A DNA stretch of 64,000 nucleotides from Xenophilus arseniciresistens (GTDB lineage Bacteria > Pseudomonadota > Gammaproteobacteria > Burkholderiales > Burkholderiaceae_C). The notes under the pieces are model-generated. The model saw only the letters and a list, made by a program, of their open reading frames with translations, searched no databases and was not told where the DNA came from. The translations under genes and the position numbers were made by a program. Of this stretch, positions 28,421 to 36,094 are shown in pieces (within the stretch, counting starts at the first letter, position 1; each line of letters opens with the position of its first letter). The stretch spans positions 558,001 to 622,000 of the forward strand of contig NZ_JAQIPB010000001.1 of the NCBI RefSeq assembly GCF_028023875.1. The letters are read 5' to 3'.

Positions 28421-29332
28421 ATGCCGGCACGAAACATCCTGGCGTCGGTGGGCCTGGGCGGGGCCAACCTGACGAACGACGTGGTGACCATCCAGTCCAT
28501 GCTGAACAACGTGCCCACCGGCAACGGCGGGCCGCAGCCCAGGCTGGAGCCCGATGGCAAATGCGGGCCGCTGACGGTGGGGGCGATCCGCAAGTTCCAG
28601 CTCGCGCAGTTCAATTCCGCCGACGGGCGTGTCGACGTGGGACAGCGCACCATCGAGCGGCTGCAGGGCTTCGACCAGGCGCCGGGCGCGGCGCCGCCCG
28701 CCCCGGCGCCGCCACCCGGCGGCATCACGCCGCCGCAGATCGTCACGCCGCCGGGCCATCTGCCGCCCACCCCGCAGCCGCCACCCACCTTCACCCTGCC
28801 CCAGGGCCTGTCGCCGCTGCGCCGCAGGATCCTGGAAATCGGCATGGGCGAGGCGCTGCCCGAACCCGCCGTGACCGACCTCAAGACCGTGCGCGACGGC
28901 AACGAAACGGTGCGCGCCGGCTGGAAACGGCTCAAGCAGTATTTCGACGAGGGGGTGGAAGGCTGGACCGAGCAGAAGTGGAAGGACAAGGCCACCTATG
29001 ACGGGGTGCGCATCCCCGGCCGGCGCATTCCCCAACCCAACAGCGACGGGGTGAGCTGGTGCGGCATCTTCGCCACCTGGGTGGTACGAAGCGCAGGCGT
29101 GGAGACGAAGTGGCGCATGGGTGCCGGCCCCAGCAAGCTCAAGCTCAACTTCTCGCGCAACTGCCGGCCAGGCGACATCGCGGTGATCGCGCAGAACGTC
29201 CACCACTTCATCGTGGCCAGCCCGCTGGCCGACGAGATCATGACCATCAACGGCAACTCGACGAATCAGTCCATCCTGGTCAAGCCCTGGCCGCTGTCGA
29301 GCGTGCGCTACTTCTACAGCGTCGAGGATTAG
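28421..29332 (+). CDS. Leaderless peptidoglycan-binding/CHAP-like amidase protein
   Basis: This 303-residue protein has two parts. Residues about 15-85 are peptidoglycan-binding-1-like (TIQSMLNNVP, then GKCGPLTVGAIRKFQ). A Pro-rich linker at about 87-128 leads to a C-terminal cysteine-hydrolase-like domain. That domain has Cys214 in VSWCGIFATWVVRSAG, GDIAVI at 251-256, His261/His262, and Asn278 in INGNST. This order of Cys, His and Asn/polar residues is the CHAP/NlpC-P60-like arrangement of amidases and endopeptidases. There is no signal peptide, so the substrate must be reached by a specialised route (type VI cargo or lysis), or the protein is cytosolic. The ribosome site AAGGAGGA is excellent. 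No cognate immunity gene is obvious. Confidence 0.7.
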   Translation: MPARNILASVGLGGANLTNDVVTIQSMLNNVPTGNGGPQPRLEPDGKCGPLTVGAIRKFQLAQFNSADGRVDVGQRTIERLQGFDQAPGAAPPAPAPPPGGITPPQIVTPPGHLPPTPQPPPTFTLPQGLSPLRRRILEIGMGEALPEPAVTDLKTVRDGNETVRAGWKRLKQYFDEGVEGWTEQKWKDKATYDGVRIPGRRIPQPNSDGVSWCGIFATWVVRSAGVETKWRMGAGPSKLKLNFSRNCRPGDIAVIAQNVHHFIVASPLADEIMTINGNSTNQSILVKPWPLSSVRYFYSVED

Positions 29333-29396
29333 GGCCGCGCGCACGGCCGCGCGCGGGCCTGGCCGCACCAGGCCGCAGCGCGAGCACGCGGCTGTC

Positions 29397-29963
29397 TTAC
29401 TTGGGCAGCAGCACCTTGTCGATCACGTGGATCACGCCGTTGGACTGGTAGACGTCGGCAATGGTCACGCTGGCCATGCCGCCTTTTTCGTCGGTCAGCA
29501 TCAGCTTGCCGCCCTGGGCCGAAGCCTTGAGCGTGCCGCCGGCCACGGTCTTGATCATGGCCTGGCCCTTGCCGTCGGCCACCATCTTGGTGATGGCCGC
29601 TGCGTCCCACTTGCCGGGCACCACGTGGTAGGTCAGCACGCCAGTCAGGCTGGCCTTGTTCTCGGGCTTGAGCAGCGTGTCGACGGTGCCCGCAGGCAAT
29701 GCCGCGAACGCGTCGTTGGTGGGCGCGAAGACGGTGAAGGGCCCCGGCCCCTTGAGCGTCTCGACCAGCCCCGCTGCCTTGACGGCCGCGACCAGCGTGG
29801 TGTGGTCCTTGGAATTGACGGCGTTGTCGATGATGTCCTTGGTGGGGTACATCGGGGCGCCACCCACCGTGACCTGCGCGTGGACGATGGGCGCGGCACC
29901 GGCAAAGGCGGCGGTCACAGCAAGCGCAACAAGCAGACGGGATGCGGTTTTCTTCGACGACAT
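29397..29963 (-). CDS. Exported fasciclin (FAS1) domain protein
   Basis: This is a 188-residue secreted protein with one FAS1 domain. The signal peptide covers about 1-30 ([23 protein letters not shown]). The domain then shows the FAS1 H1 box [17 protein letters not shown] and the H2-like end [13 protein letters not shown]. Bacterial single-FAS1 proteins are periplasmic or extracellular and are linked with adhesion or unknown ligand binding. It is transcribed away from the DUF2789-like gene upstream. The leader holds a stem-loop (CCTGCCC at 29986-29992 with GGGCAGG at 29999-30005). Confidence 0.88.
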   Translation of the reverse strand: MSSKKTASRLLVALAVTAAFAGAAPIVHAQVTVGGAPMYPTKDIIDNAVNSKDHTTLVAAVKAAGLVETLKGPGPFTVFAPTNDAFAALPAGTVDTLLKPENKASLTGVLTYHVVPGKWDAAAITKMVADGKGQAMIKTVAGGTLKASAQGGKLMLTDEKGGMASVTIADVYQSNGVIHVIDKVLLPK

Positions 29964-30125
29964 GGGAGGCTCCTGTTTCTGGGTGCCTGCCCAAAACGGG
30001 GCAGGTGCCTGTTCTACGGAAGCCCCTGCCTGGCGGATGAGGAAGCCGACCCGGTTGCGGGGCCATGCATCCAAAGCGCCTCGCGCTGCGTATCTCCCCC
30101 TTCGAGGTTGGCGCCGGGCCGGGCT

Positions 30126-30386
30126 TCAGGCCAGCCCGGTCTGCTGCTTCACCGCATCTTCATGCAGCGATTCGTTGAGCTGGTCGACCACGAGGGTCCA
30201 GCCCGCATCGGACTTGATCTGCTCGGCCAGGAACTGCCGCTGCGCCTCGCTCCAGAAGGGCGCATCGACGATGTTCTGCGCGGCCGGCAGTTGGTGCGTG
30301 CGGATGAAGTCGGCGATCGCCGGGTCCGAGGCGTCCAGGCCCAGTTGCAGAAAGAGGTTGCTCATCCTCGGCTCGGCGGTGTTCAT
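30126..30386 (-). CDS. DUF2789-like small protein
   Basis: The 86-residue soluble protein resembles the DUF2789 family: SNLFLQLGLDASDPAIADFIRTH, then APFWSEAQRQFLAEQIKSDAGW and VVDQLNESL. The family has no known function. It is short, acidic and free of membrane or signal segments. Distances of 162 bases to the fasciclin gene and 168 bases to the divergent lprI-like gene suggest its own promoter. Identification is by remembered family pattern. Confidence 0.65.
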   Translation of the reverse strand: MNTAEPRMSNLFLQLGLDASDPAIADFIRTHQLPAAQNIVDAPFWSEAQRQFLAEQIKSDAGWTLVVDQLNESLHEDAVKQQTGLA

Positions 30387-30554
30387 CGATGCGGGTCCTT
30401 CACGGGAAAAATGGGGCAGGTGGTCATTGTCTCCCGGGTGCCCACGGGGCCATCGTCTGTTGGTCAGAATCGCCACCACTGCCTTTTCCTCGTGATGTGC
30501 GCGCGTGGCCGCTGAGGCTGCCCGCGCGCGCCGCCGCCCATCGGAACCCCTTGC

Positions 30555-31004
30555 ATGAAGCTGTCTCCGCTGCCGTCCGCCTTTTTCTCCGCCTGCGCCC
30601 TGCTGCTGTTCTCCGCCACCGCGCCCGCGGCCCATGCCGGGCCGGCCTGCTACGACAAGGCCCTCACCCAGGCCCAGCTCACGGCCTGTGCGGCCGCCGA
30701 CCTGAAGGAGGCGGACGACCGGCTCAACCAGCTGTACCGGCAGATGCGCGATCGCATGAAAGGCGACGAGAACGCCCGCACGCAACTGCTGGACGCCCAG
30801 CGCAAGTGGCTGGCCTTCCGCGATGCAGAGTGCGCCTTCCAGACCACGCGCTCGGCCGGCGGCAGCATCCATGCGATGACCGTCAACGCCTGCCTGGCCG
30901 AGCTGACGCAGGCCCGCACCGAGGCGCTGCAGGCCCACCTGGACTGCGCCCAGCAGACCCGCCGCCAGGACATGGCCGTATGCGCCGTGCCACGGCCCCA
31001 CTGA
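30555..31004 (+). CDS. LprI-like lysozyme inhibitor (DUF1311)
   Basis: The 149-residue exported protein has a signal peptide of about 1-28 (ending AAHAG). A DUF1311/LprI domain follows, with the family hallmarks CYDKALTQAQLTACAAADLKEADDRLNQLYRQM and the WLAFRDAECAFQ block. Cysteines at about 32, 45, 92 and 107 suggest two disulfides. Members are found in the periplasm or outer membrane, and some inhibit lysozyme. A local link to the upstream peptidoglycan-binding hydrolase-like gene is possible but not shown. Confidence 0.85.
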   Translation: MKLSPLPSAFFSACALLLFSATAPAAHAGPACYDKALTQAQLTACAAADLKEADDRLNQLYRQMRDRMKGDENARTQLLDAQRKWLAFRDAECAFQTTRSAGGSIHAMTVNACLAELTQARTEALQAHLDCAQQTRRQDMAVCAVPRPH

Positions 31005-31239
31005 GCTGCGGCGCACCTGCCACCCAGGCCAGCAGGCATGGCTTCGCAAGGGTCATGGGCGGGCACTAACATCGGGTGGAAATTTCCCTCTGGCGCCAGC
31101 CGCGCGCCGCGCCACCGGCGCCCCGTGTTGACATGAAACCGCCTCGTTCCCTGCGCTTGAATCCATCCCGTCCCTTCTTCGCGAAGCCCCGCGCTTTCAT
31201 GCTTCGCGCCGCACAGCCCTGGCCCGGAGCGCAGCCATC

Positions 31240-31872
31240 ATGATCCACGTCATCACCTGCGACGAACACGGCGTGGTGCTTCGCGGCATCCGCGACGTGC
31301 TTTCGGATGCGGTGGACATCCGCATCACCGGCGAGGCCGCCGACGCGACGCAGCTCAAGGAGCTGCTTCGCACCGTGCCCTGCGACGTGCTGGTGATGGA
31401 GCTGGCCCTGTCGGGCCGCGGCGGACTCGATCTGCTGGCAGGCCTCCAGGAAAGCGGCTCGACGGTCAAGGTGCTGATCTTTTCCATGCACTCCGAGCGC
31501 GAGTACGCGATCCGCTGCCTGCGCGCGGGCGCCTTCGGTTTCCTGAGCAAGACCAGCGACCCGCACCGCCTGATCGCCGCCGTGCGCTCGGTGGCCCGCG
31601 GCCAGAAGTACGTCACGCGCGAGCTGGCCCAGGTGCTGGCCGACAACATCGCCAAGCCGATCCGCGAAACCGCGCCGCACCACGACCTCTCGGACCGCGA
31701 GATGCAGACGCTGGTGCGCATCGCCTCGGGCAAGAAGCTGTCGGAGATCGCGGCCGAGTTCATGCTCAGCCCCAAGACCGTGAGCGTCTACCGCAGCCGC
31801 GTGCGCGAGAAGCTCAACCTGCCCACCAACGCCGCCCTGACGGCCTACGCGATACGCAACGAGCTGATCTAG
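31240..31872 (+). CDS. Orphan NarL/FixJ-type response regulator with Glu at phospho-site
   Basis: The 210-residue response regulator has a receiver domain (about 1-120) and a LuxR-type HTH (about 147-205; LSDREMQTLVRIASGKKLSEIAAEFMLSPKTVSVYRSRVREKL). The acidic pocket residues Asp8 and Glu9 and the conserved Lys104 (FLSKTS) are present. The residue at the phospho-acceptor position is Glu54 (VMELALSG), encoded by GAG at 31399-31401, instead of Asp. Such a change can mimic phosphorylation or make the protein independent of a kinase. No kinase gene lies nearby. Its stop is 2 bases from the convergent fliR stop, so a link to motility is plausible but unproven. Confidence 0.9.
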   Translation: MIHVITCDEHGVVLRGIRDVLSDAVDIRITGEAADATQLKELLRTVPCDVLVMELALSGRGGLDLLAGLQESGSTVKVLIFSMHSEREYAIRCLRAGAFGFLSKTSDPHRLIAAVRSVARGQKYVTRELAQVLADNIAKPIRETAPHHDLSDREMQTLVRIASGKKLSEIAAEFMLSPKTVSVYRSRVREKLNLPTNAALTAYAIRNELI

Positions 31873-31874
31873 CA

Positions 31875-32645
31875 TCACCGCGCGCCGGTGAACAGGCCCA
31901 GCATGCGCTCCATCAGCGCCAGCAGCGGCTGCTCCATCATGGGCAGCACCAGCGCCATGCCGGCCAGGCCGCTGACCAGCGTGATCGGAAAGCCGATGGC
32001 GTAGATGTTCATCTGCGGCGCCACGCGCGAGATCACGCCCATCACGAGGTTGATGAACAGCAGCAGCGCCACCATGGGCAGCGCGATCCACAGCGCGCTG
32101 GCGAACAGCTCGGCACCCAGCTCGTGCAGGCGCAGGCGGCCGAAGGCGCTCATGGCACCCGAGCCGATGGGAAAGACCTCAAAGCTCTTGATCACGGCCA
32201 TCAGCACCGTGAGGTGGCCGTTGATCACGATGAACAGCAGCATCGCGATGTTGCCGAAGAAGCGCGAAACCGCGCTGACCTGCGCATTGCTCACCGGGTC
32301 GAAGAAGGAGGCGAAGTTCAGCCCCATCTGCAGGCCCACCAGCTCGCCGGCCAGCTCGATGGCCGCCAGCACCAGCCGCGCCGCAAAGCCCAGCGCCATG
32401 CCGATGGCCACCTGCTCCACCAGCACGCCCAGCGCCAGCGGGTCGTTCAGGCCGATGGCCGGCGACGCGGGAAGGGTGGCCTGCGCGCCCAGCGCCACCA
32501 GCGCCGCCAGGCCGATGCGCGCGCGCACCGGCACCGCGCGCGCCGAAAAGATGGGCGCCGTGGTGAACAGGCCCAGCACGCGCAAGAAAGGCCACAGCCA
32601 GGGCATCACCCAGGCCATCAGCTGCGATTCGTCAAAAGTCAGCAC
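31875..32645 (-). CDS. fliR: Flagellar export apparatus protein FliR
   Basis: This 256-residue polytopic inner-membrane protein of the flagellar type III export gate assembles with FliP and FliQ into the export channel. Hydrophobic segments span most of the chain, and the N-terminus LTFDESQLMAWVMPWLWPFLRV and the GLNFASFFDP motif near residue 110 are typical. The start codon is GTG (32643-32645), giving the family-typical N-terminus; a downstream ATG (MAW) would shorten it. It is last in the fli export operon and convergent with the orphan response regulator. Confidence 0.95.
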   Translation of the reverse strand: MLTFDESQLMAWVMPWLWPFLRVLGLFTTAPIFSARAVPVRARIGLAALVALGAQATLPASPAIGLNDPLALGVLVEQVAIGMALGFAARLVLAAIELAGELVGLQMGLNFASFFDPVSNAQVSAVSRFFGNIAMLLFIVINGHLTVLMAVIKSFEVFPIGSGAMSAFGRLRLHELGAELFASALWIALPMVALLLFINLVMGVISRVAPQMNIYAIGFPITLVSGLAGMALVLPMMEQPLLALMERMLGLFTGAR

Positions 32646-32669
32646 CGGCGGCGCTCCACACGCGCGCCC

Positions 32670-32939
32670 TCAGGCGACCATGCCGGGGATCGACTCGATG
32701 GTGCGGCGCAAGTAGTCCACCAGCGTGGTGAGCATCCACGGCCCGGCAATGGCCAGCACCACCACGGCCGCCACCAGCTTGGGCACGAAGGCCAGCGTGG
32801 CCTCGTTGATCTGCGTGACGGCCTGGAAGATGCTGACCACCAGGCCCACGCCCAGCACCACCAGCAGCACGGGCATCGAAAGCATCAGCAGCAGGATCAG
32901 CGCGTCGCGGCCGATGGTCAGTACGGTCTGTGCGTCCAT
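32670..32939 (-). CDS. fliQ: Flagellar export apparatus protein FliQ
   Basis: This 89-residue protein with two membrane helices (about 16-39 and 53-77) is a component of the FliPQR export channel. The sequence has the FliQ pattern MDAQTVLTIGRDALILLLM and VSIFQAVTQINEATLAFVPK. It lies 24 bases from fliR and 10 from fliP on the same strand. Confidence 0.96.
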   Translation of the reverse strand: MDAQTVLTIGRDALILLLMLSMPVLLVVLGVGLVVSIFQAVTQINEATLAFVPKLVAAVVVLAIAGPWMLTTLVDYLRRTIESIPGMVA

Positions 32940-32949
32940 GGCGAAGAAC

Positions 32950-33723
32950 TCAGCTCACGAAGCTGGCGGCCAGCGAGCCCAGCAGCAGGTTCCAGCCGTC
33001 GGCCAGCACGAACAGCATCAGCTTGAAGGGCAGCGCCACCAGCACCGGCGAAAGCATCATCATGCCCAGCGACATGAGCACGCTGGAGACCACGATGTCG
33101 ATCACCAGAAAGGGGATGAAGATCATGAAGCCGATCTGGAAGGCCGATTTCAGCTCGCTGGTGGCAAAGGCCGGGATCAGCACGCGCAGCGGCGCGGTCT
33201 GGGCGGTGGTCTCGGCCGGCAGGCGCGCCAGCCGCGCGAAGAGCGCGAAGTCGGACTGGCGCGTCTGCTTGAGCATGAACTCGCGCATCGGCGCCTGGGC
33301 GCGCTGCGCGGCTTCGTCGAAGCTCAGCGTGCCCTGGGTGTAGGGCGTGTAGGCCTCGTCGTAGACGCGGTCCAGCGTGGGGCCCATGACGAAGAGCGTG
33401 AGGAACAGCGACAGGCCGATGATGACCTGGTTGGGCGGCGCCGACTGCGTGCCCAGCGCCTGGCGCAGCAGCGACAGCACGATCACGATGCGCGTGAAGC
33501 CCGTCATCATCAGCACGATGGCCGGCAGGAAGGACAGGGCCGTGAAGAACAGCAGCGTCTGCACCGGCACCGAATAGCTGGTGCCACCGGCCGAGGAACC
33601 GATCACCAGCGGCAGCTGGCCCGGTACCGCGGGTGCCTGTTGCGCCCAGGCCGGCACGGCCAGCGCGGCGCCAGCGGCCAGCAGCAGGCCGGCGCGCAGC
33701 CAAGGCCCTTTACTGCGCCACAT
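32950..33723 (-). CDS. fliP: Flagellar export apparatus protein FliP
   Basis: This 257-residue core export channel protein starts with a cleaved signal peptide (about 1-27, ending AWAQQ). Transmembrane helices and the periplasmic domain of the family follow, including TGFTRIVIVLSLLRQALG, PPNQVIIGLSLFLTLFVM and FIPFLVIDIVVSSVLMSLGM. The start is placed at 33723, inside the end of fliO (14-base overlap), because upstream in-frame residues do not form a signal sequence. Confidence 0.96.
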   Translation of the reverse strand: MWRSKGPWLRAGLLLAAGAALAVPAWAQQAPAVPGQLPLVIGSSAGGTSYSVPVQTLLFFTALSFLPAIVLMMTGFTRIVIVLSLLRQALGTQSAPPNQVIIGLSLFLTLFVMGPTLDRVYDEAYTPYTQGTLSFDEAAQRAQAPMREFMLKQTRQSDFALFARLARLPAETTAQTAPLRVLIPAFATSELKSAFQIGFMIFIPFLVIDIVVSSVLMSLGMMMLSPVLVALPFKLMLFVLADGWNLLLGSLAASFVS

Positions 33724-33991
33724 GTAAAGGCTCCGGTGCGGCCACGGTGTGCAGCGGCGTGATGCCCTGGGCCGACACGCCCACCACCAGCCAGCTGCGC
33801 GCGCCTTCAGGCCCCACTTCAACCGTGAGGATGCGCTGCTGCGGCCCCACGGCCAGCGCCGAGATCAGCTTGCAGGCCGGGCCCGAGGGGCCCAGCGGCA
33901 ACGCGCGCTTTTGCTGCAGCCGCCGGATGGCGAAGGGCATCGCCGCCATCAGGCCGATGAACAGGACGATGGTCAGAAGACTCTGGGTCAT
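33710..33991 (-). CDS. fliO: Flagellar protein FliO
   Basis: The 93-residue FliO has an N-terminal membrane segment (about 4-23), a basic stretch (RRLQQKR) and a small cytoplasmic domain ending in LHTVAAPEPLHVAQ. FliO helps assemble the FliP ring. It is shorter than the enterobacterial protein, as is common in betaproteobacteria. The ATG at 33991 is chosen; a TTG two codons upstream is open. It sits between fliN and fliP and overlaps fliP by 14 bases. Confidence 0.88.
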   Translation of the reverse strand: MTQSLLTIVLFIGLMAAMPFAIRRLQQKRALPLGPSGPACKLISALAVGPQQRILTVEVGPEGARSWLVVGVSAQGITPLHTVAAPEPLHVAQ

Positions 33992-34001
33992 GGGCAAAAG
34001 C

Positions 34002-34382
34002 TCAGGTGGCGCCGTTCATGCGGCGCAGGCGCTCCGAGGGCGTGACCACGTCGGTCAGGCGGATGCCGAAGCGGTTGTTGACCATGACCACCTCGCCGCG
34101 CGCCACCAGGTAGCCGTTGACCAGCACATCCATGGGCTCGCCAGCCAGCGAATCGAGCTCGATCACCGAGCCCTGGGCCAGTTGCAGCACATGCTTGATC
34201 GGCACCTTCTTGCGGCCCAGCTCCACCGACAGCTGCACCGGGATGTCCAGCACGCGGCCGATGTCCTGCAAGGCCGCGGCGCCGCCGGCGTCGAGCTGCG
34301 GCGAGGCCATGCCCTCCAGGGGCTGCGCCCATGAAGCGGCCTCGGCCGAAGCCGACAGGGGTTGCTGCTGTTCAGTGGACAT
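34002..34382 (-). CDS. fliN: Flagellar motor switch protein FliN
   Basis: This 126-residue C-ring protein has the SpoA domain in its C-terminal part (residues about 48-122; DIPVQLSVELGRKKVPIKHVLQL, VNGYLVARGEVVMVNNRFGIRLTDV). The N-terminal 40 residues are Gln/Ala-rich and unstructured. FliN works with FliM in rotor switching and in docking FliH. Its start lies inside the end of fliM (11-base overlap). Confidence 0.96.
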   Translation of the reverse strand: MSTEQQQPLSASAEAASWAQPLEGMASPQLDAGGAAALQDIGRVLDIPVQLSVELGRKKVPIKHVLQLAQGSVIELDSLAGEPMDVLVNGYLVARGEVVMVNNRFGIRLTDVVTPSERLRRMNGAT

Positions 34383-35361
34383 GCTTTTCTCCAAGCCAGT
34401 GCGGCTGCGCGCTGTGCAGGCTCTGTTCCACGCGCAGCGCGTAGCGCCCGTCGTGCGTGCCATAGCTGCAGGCGAAGACCGGCGTGCCTTCCACGGTGGC
34501 CGCGATCAGCGGCAGCCGGTCCAGTTGAATGAAATCCCCGGGCTTCATGGCCAGCACCTGGCCCACGGTCAGCGCCGGTTGTGCGAGTTCGGCGACCAGC
34601 GAGACTTCCACCTGCTGGATCTCGCGCGAGAGCTGCGAGACCCAGCGCCGGTCCTCGGCCATGGCGCTGGCCTGCTGCGGGCCATAGAGCACCTCGCGCA
34701 GCGGCTCCAGCACGCCATAGGGCTTGCAGATGTGCAGCGCGCCTTCAAAGCCGCCCAGCGTGAGCTGCATGCTGGTGACCACCGACATCTCGGCCGGCGA
34801 GGCAATGGCGGCGAACTGCGGATGCACCTCGGAGCGCTGGTGCGCCAGCTCCAGCGGATAGATCTCGCGCCAAGCCTCGTTGTAGGCCGCGCACACGACC
34901 TGCACCAGGCGCTGGATCACGCGTTGTTCGGTGGGCGAGAAGTCGCGCCCTTCCATGGCGGCCTGCAGGCTGCCATTGCCGCCGTACATCAGGTCCACCG
35001 TGGCGCCCACCACGGCGGCCTCGAAGCTGATCAGCACATGGCCGCGCAGCGGATTGAGCGTGGCCACGTTGAGGCTTGCCGGGTTGGCCAGCTGCTGCAC
35101 GAACTCGCCAAAGCGCTGCACCGTGACGGGCGCAGCACGCACCTCGGCACTGCGGCGCAGCAGCTGGAACAGGCCCTGGCGCAGGTGCCGCTCGAAGCGC
35201 TGGTTCACGATCTCCAGCGTGGGCATGGGCTTGCGCACCCAGCGCTGTTCGGTGGAAAGGTTGTAGTCGCGCACGGCCGCCTCGGCCATGCGCTCGACGA
35301 GGTCGCTCTCGCCTTCGGGCGCGGCGGGGGCGACGGGGCTGCTGTCGGCCTTCTCGCTCAT
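34372..35361 (-). CDS. fliM: Flagellar motor switch protein FliM
   Basis: This 329-residue FliM has a CheC-like middle domain and a C-terminal SpoA domain. The middle carries FLNPLRG-like and GGNGSLQAAMEGRDFSPTEQRVIQRL patterns. The C-terminal part contains VGQVLAMKPGDFIQLD. The N-terminus, residues 1-30, lacks a clear copy of the LSQxEIDALL CheY-binding motif usually found in FliM. It starts MSEKADSSPVAPAAPEGE instead. This may be real divergence or a start-site issue; no better start is visible. Confidence 0.92.
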   Translation of the reverse strand: MSEKADSSPVAPAAPEGESDLVERMAEAAVRDYNLSTEQRWVRKPMPTLEIVNQRFERHLRQGLFQLLRRSAEVRAAPVTVQRFGEFVQQLANPASLNVATLNPLRGHVLISFEAAVVGATVDLMYGGNGSLQAAMEGRDFSPTEQRVIQRLVQVVCAAYNEAWREIYPLELAHQRSEVHPQFAAIASPAEMSVVTSMQLTLGGFEGALHICKPYGVLEPLREVLYGPQQASAMAEDRRWVSQLSREIQQVEVSLVAELAQPALTVGQVLAMKPGDFIQLDRLPLIAATVEGTPVFACSYGTHDGRYALRVEQSLHSAQPHWLGEKHVH

Positions 35362-35369
35362 GGACGCGC

Positions 35370-35945
35370 CTACTGGACGATGAAGGCCGAGAAGAGCACG
35401 CCGTTGACGGGCGAGGCCGGCACGCGGGTGCGGCGGCGCGGGCGTTCGTCGGCGTCATCGCCGTCCTGGCCCCGGGCCGCGGCGCGCGGCACGTCGTAGC
35501 CCAGCGCGCGCGAGATCTCGTCGCGCACGTCGGCGGCCAGCTTCTCCTTGCCGTCGAGCTTGAGCAGTTCCTCGGAGCTGCGCTGCGACACCAGCAGCAG
35601 CACGCTGTTGCGCACGGCGGGCATCATGCTCTTGACCTCGTCCACGACCTTGGCATCGTTCAGGTCCAGCGTGATGCCGATCTGCACCATGCGCTCGCCG
35701 CCGGCATCGGCCAGGTTGACGACCATGTTCTCCAGCGCCAGGTAGGTGGGCGTGGCGCGCTTGGCGGCCGGGGCCTCGTGCGCCTCGTCCTGCGCCTGCG
35801 CGGCCAGGTTCTTCCGGGATTGCAGGTAGAACCAGCCGCCCGCCGCCGCGCCGGCTGCCACGATGAGCGCTGCCAGCAGGATGATGAGGAGCTTGCCCTT
35901 GGCCTTGGGCGCCGGGGCCTGGCTGTCCGCGGGGGTGGCTGACAC
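35370..35945 (-). CDS. fliL: Flagellar basal body-associated protein FliL
   Basis: The 191-residue FliL has one membrane helix (about 19-42, LLIILLAALIVAAGAAAGGWFYL) and a periplasmic domain with the family block YLALENMVVNLADAGGERMVQIGITLDL. FliL interacts with stator units. The start codon is GTG (35943-35945). The C-terminal tail from about residue 150 is Arg-rich (RPRRRTRVPASPVNG) before an end like SAFIVQ. It lies 8 bases before fliM. Confidence 0.92.
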   Translation of the reverse strand: MSATPADSQAPAPKAKGKLLIILLAALIVAAGAAAGGWFYLQSRKNLAAQAQDEAHEAPAAKRATPTYLALENMVVNLADAGGERMVQIGITLDLNDAKVVDEVKSMMPAVRNSVLLLVSQRSSEELLKLDGKEKLAADVRDEISRALGYDVPRAAARGQDGDDADERPRRRTRVPASPVNGVLFSAFIVQ

Positions 35946-36094
35946 GGTGGTTCCTTCTTCAGAAGTGCGCCGGCTGCCCTGGAGGCGCCGGCCTGGATGA
36001 AGGAATTATTCGGCGCCATGCCGCGCGCGAGCCGCGGAAAAGCGGGCCAAAAGCCCCCTTCATCGCCGCTTGCCCGCGCCGCCCGCGGCAACGT

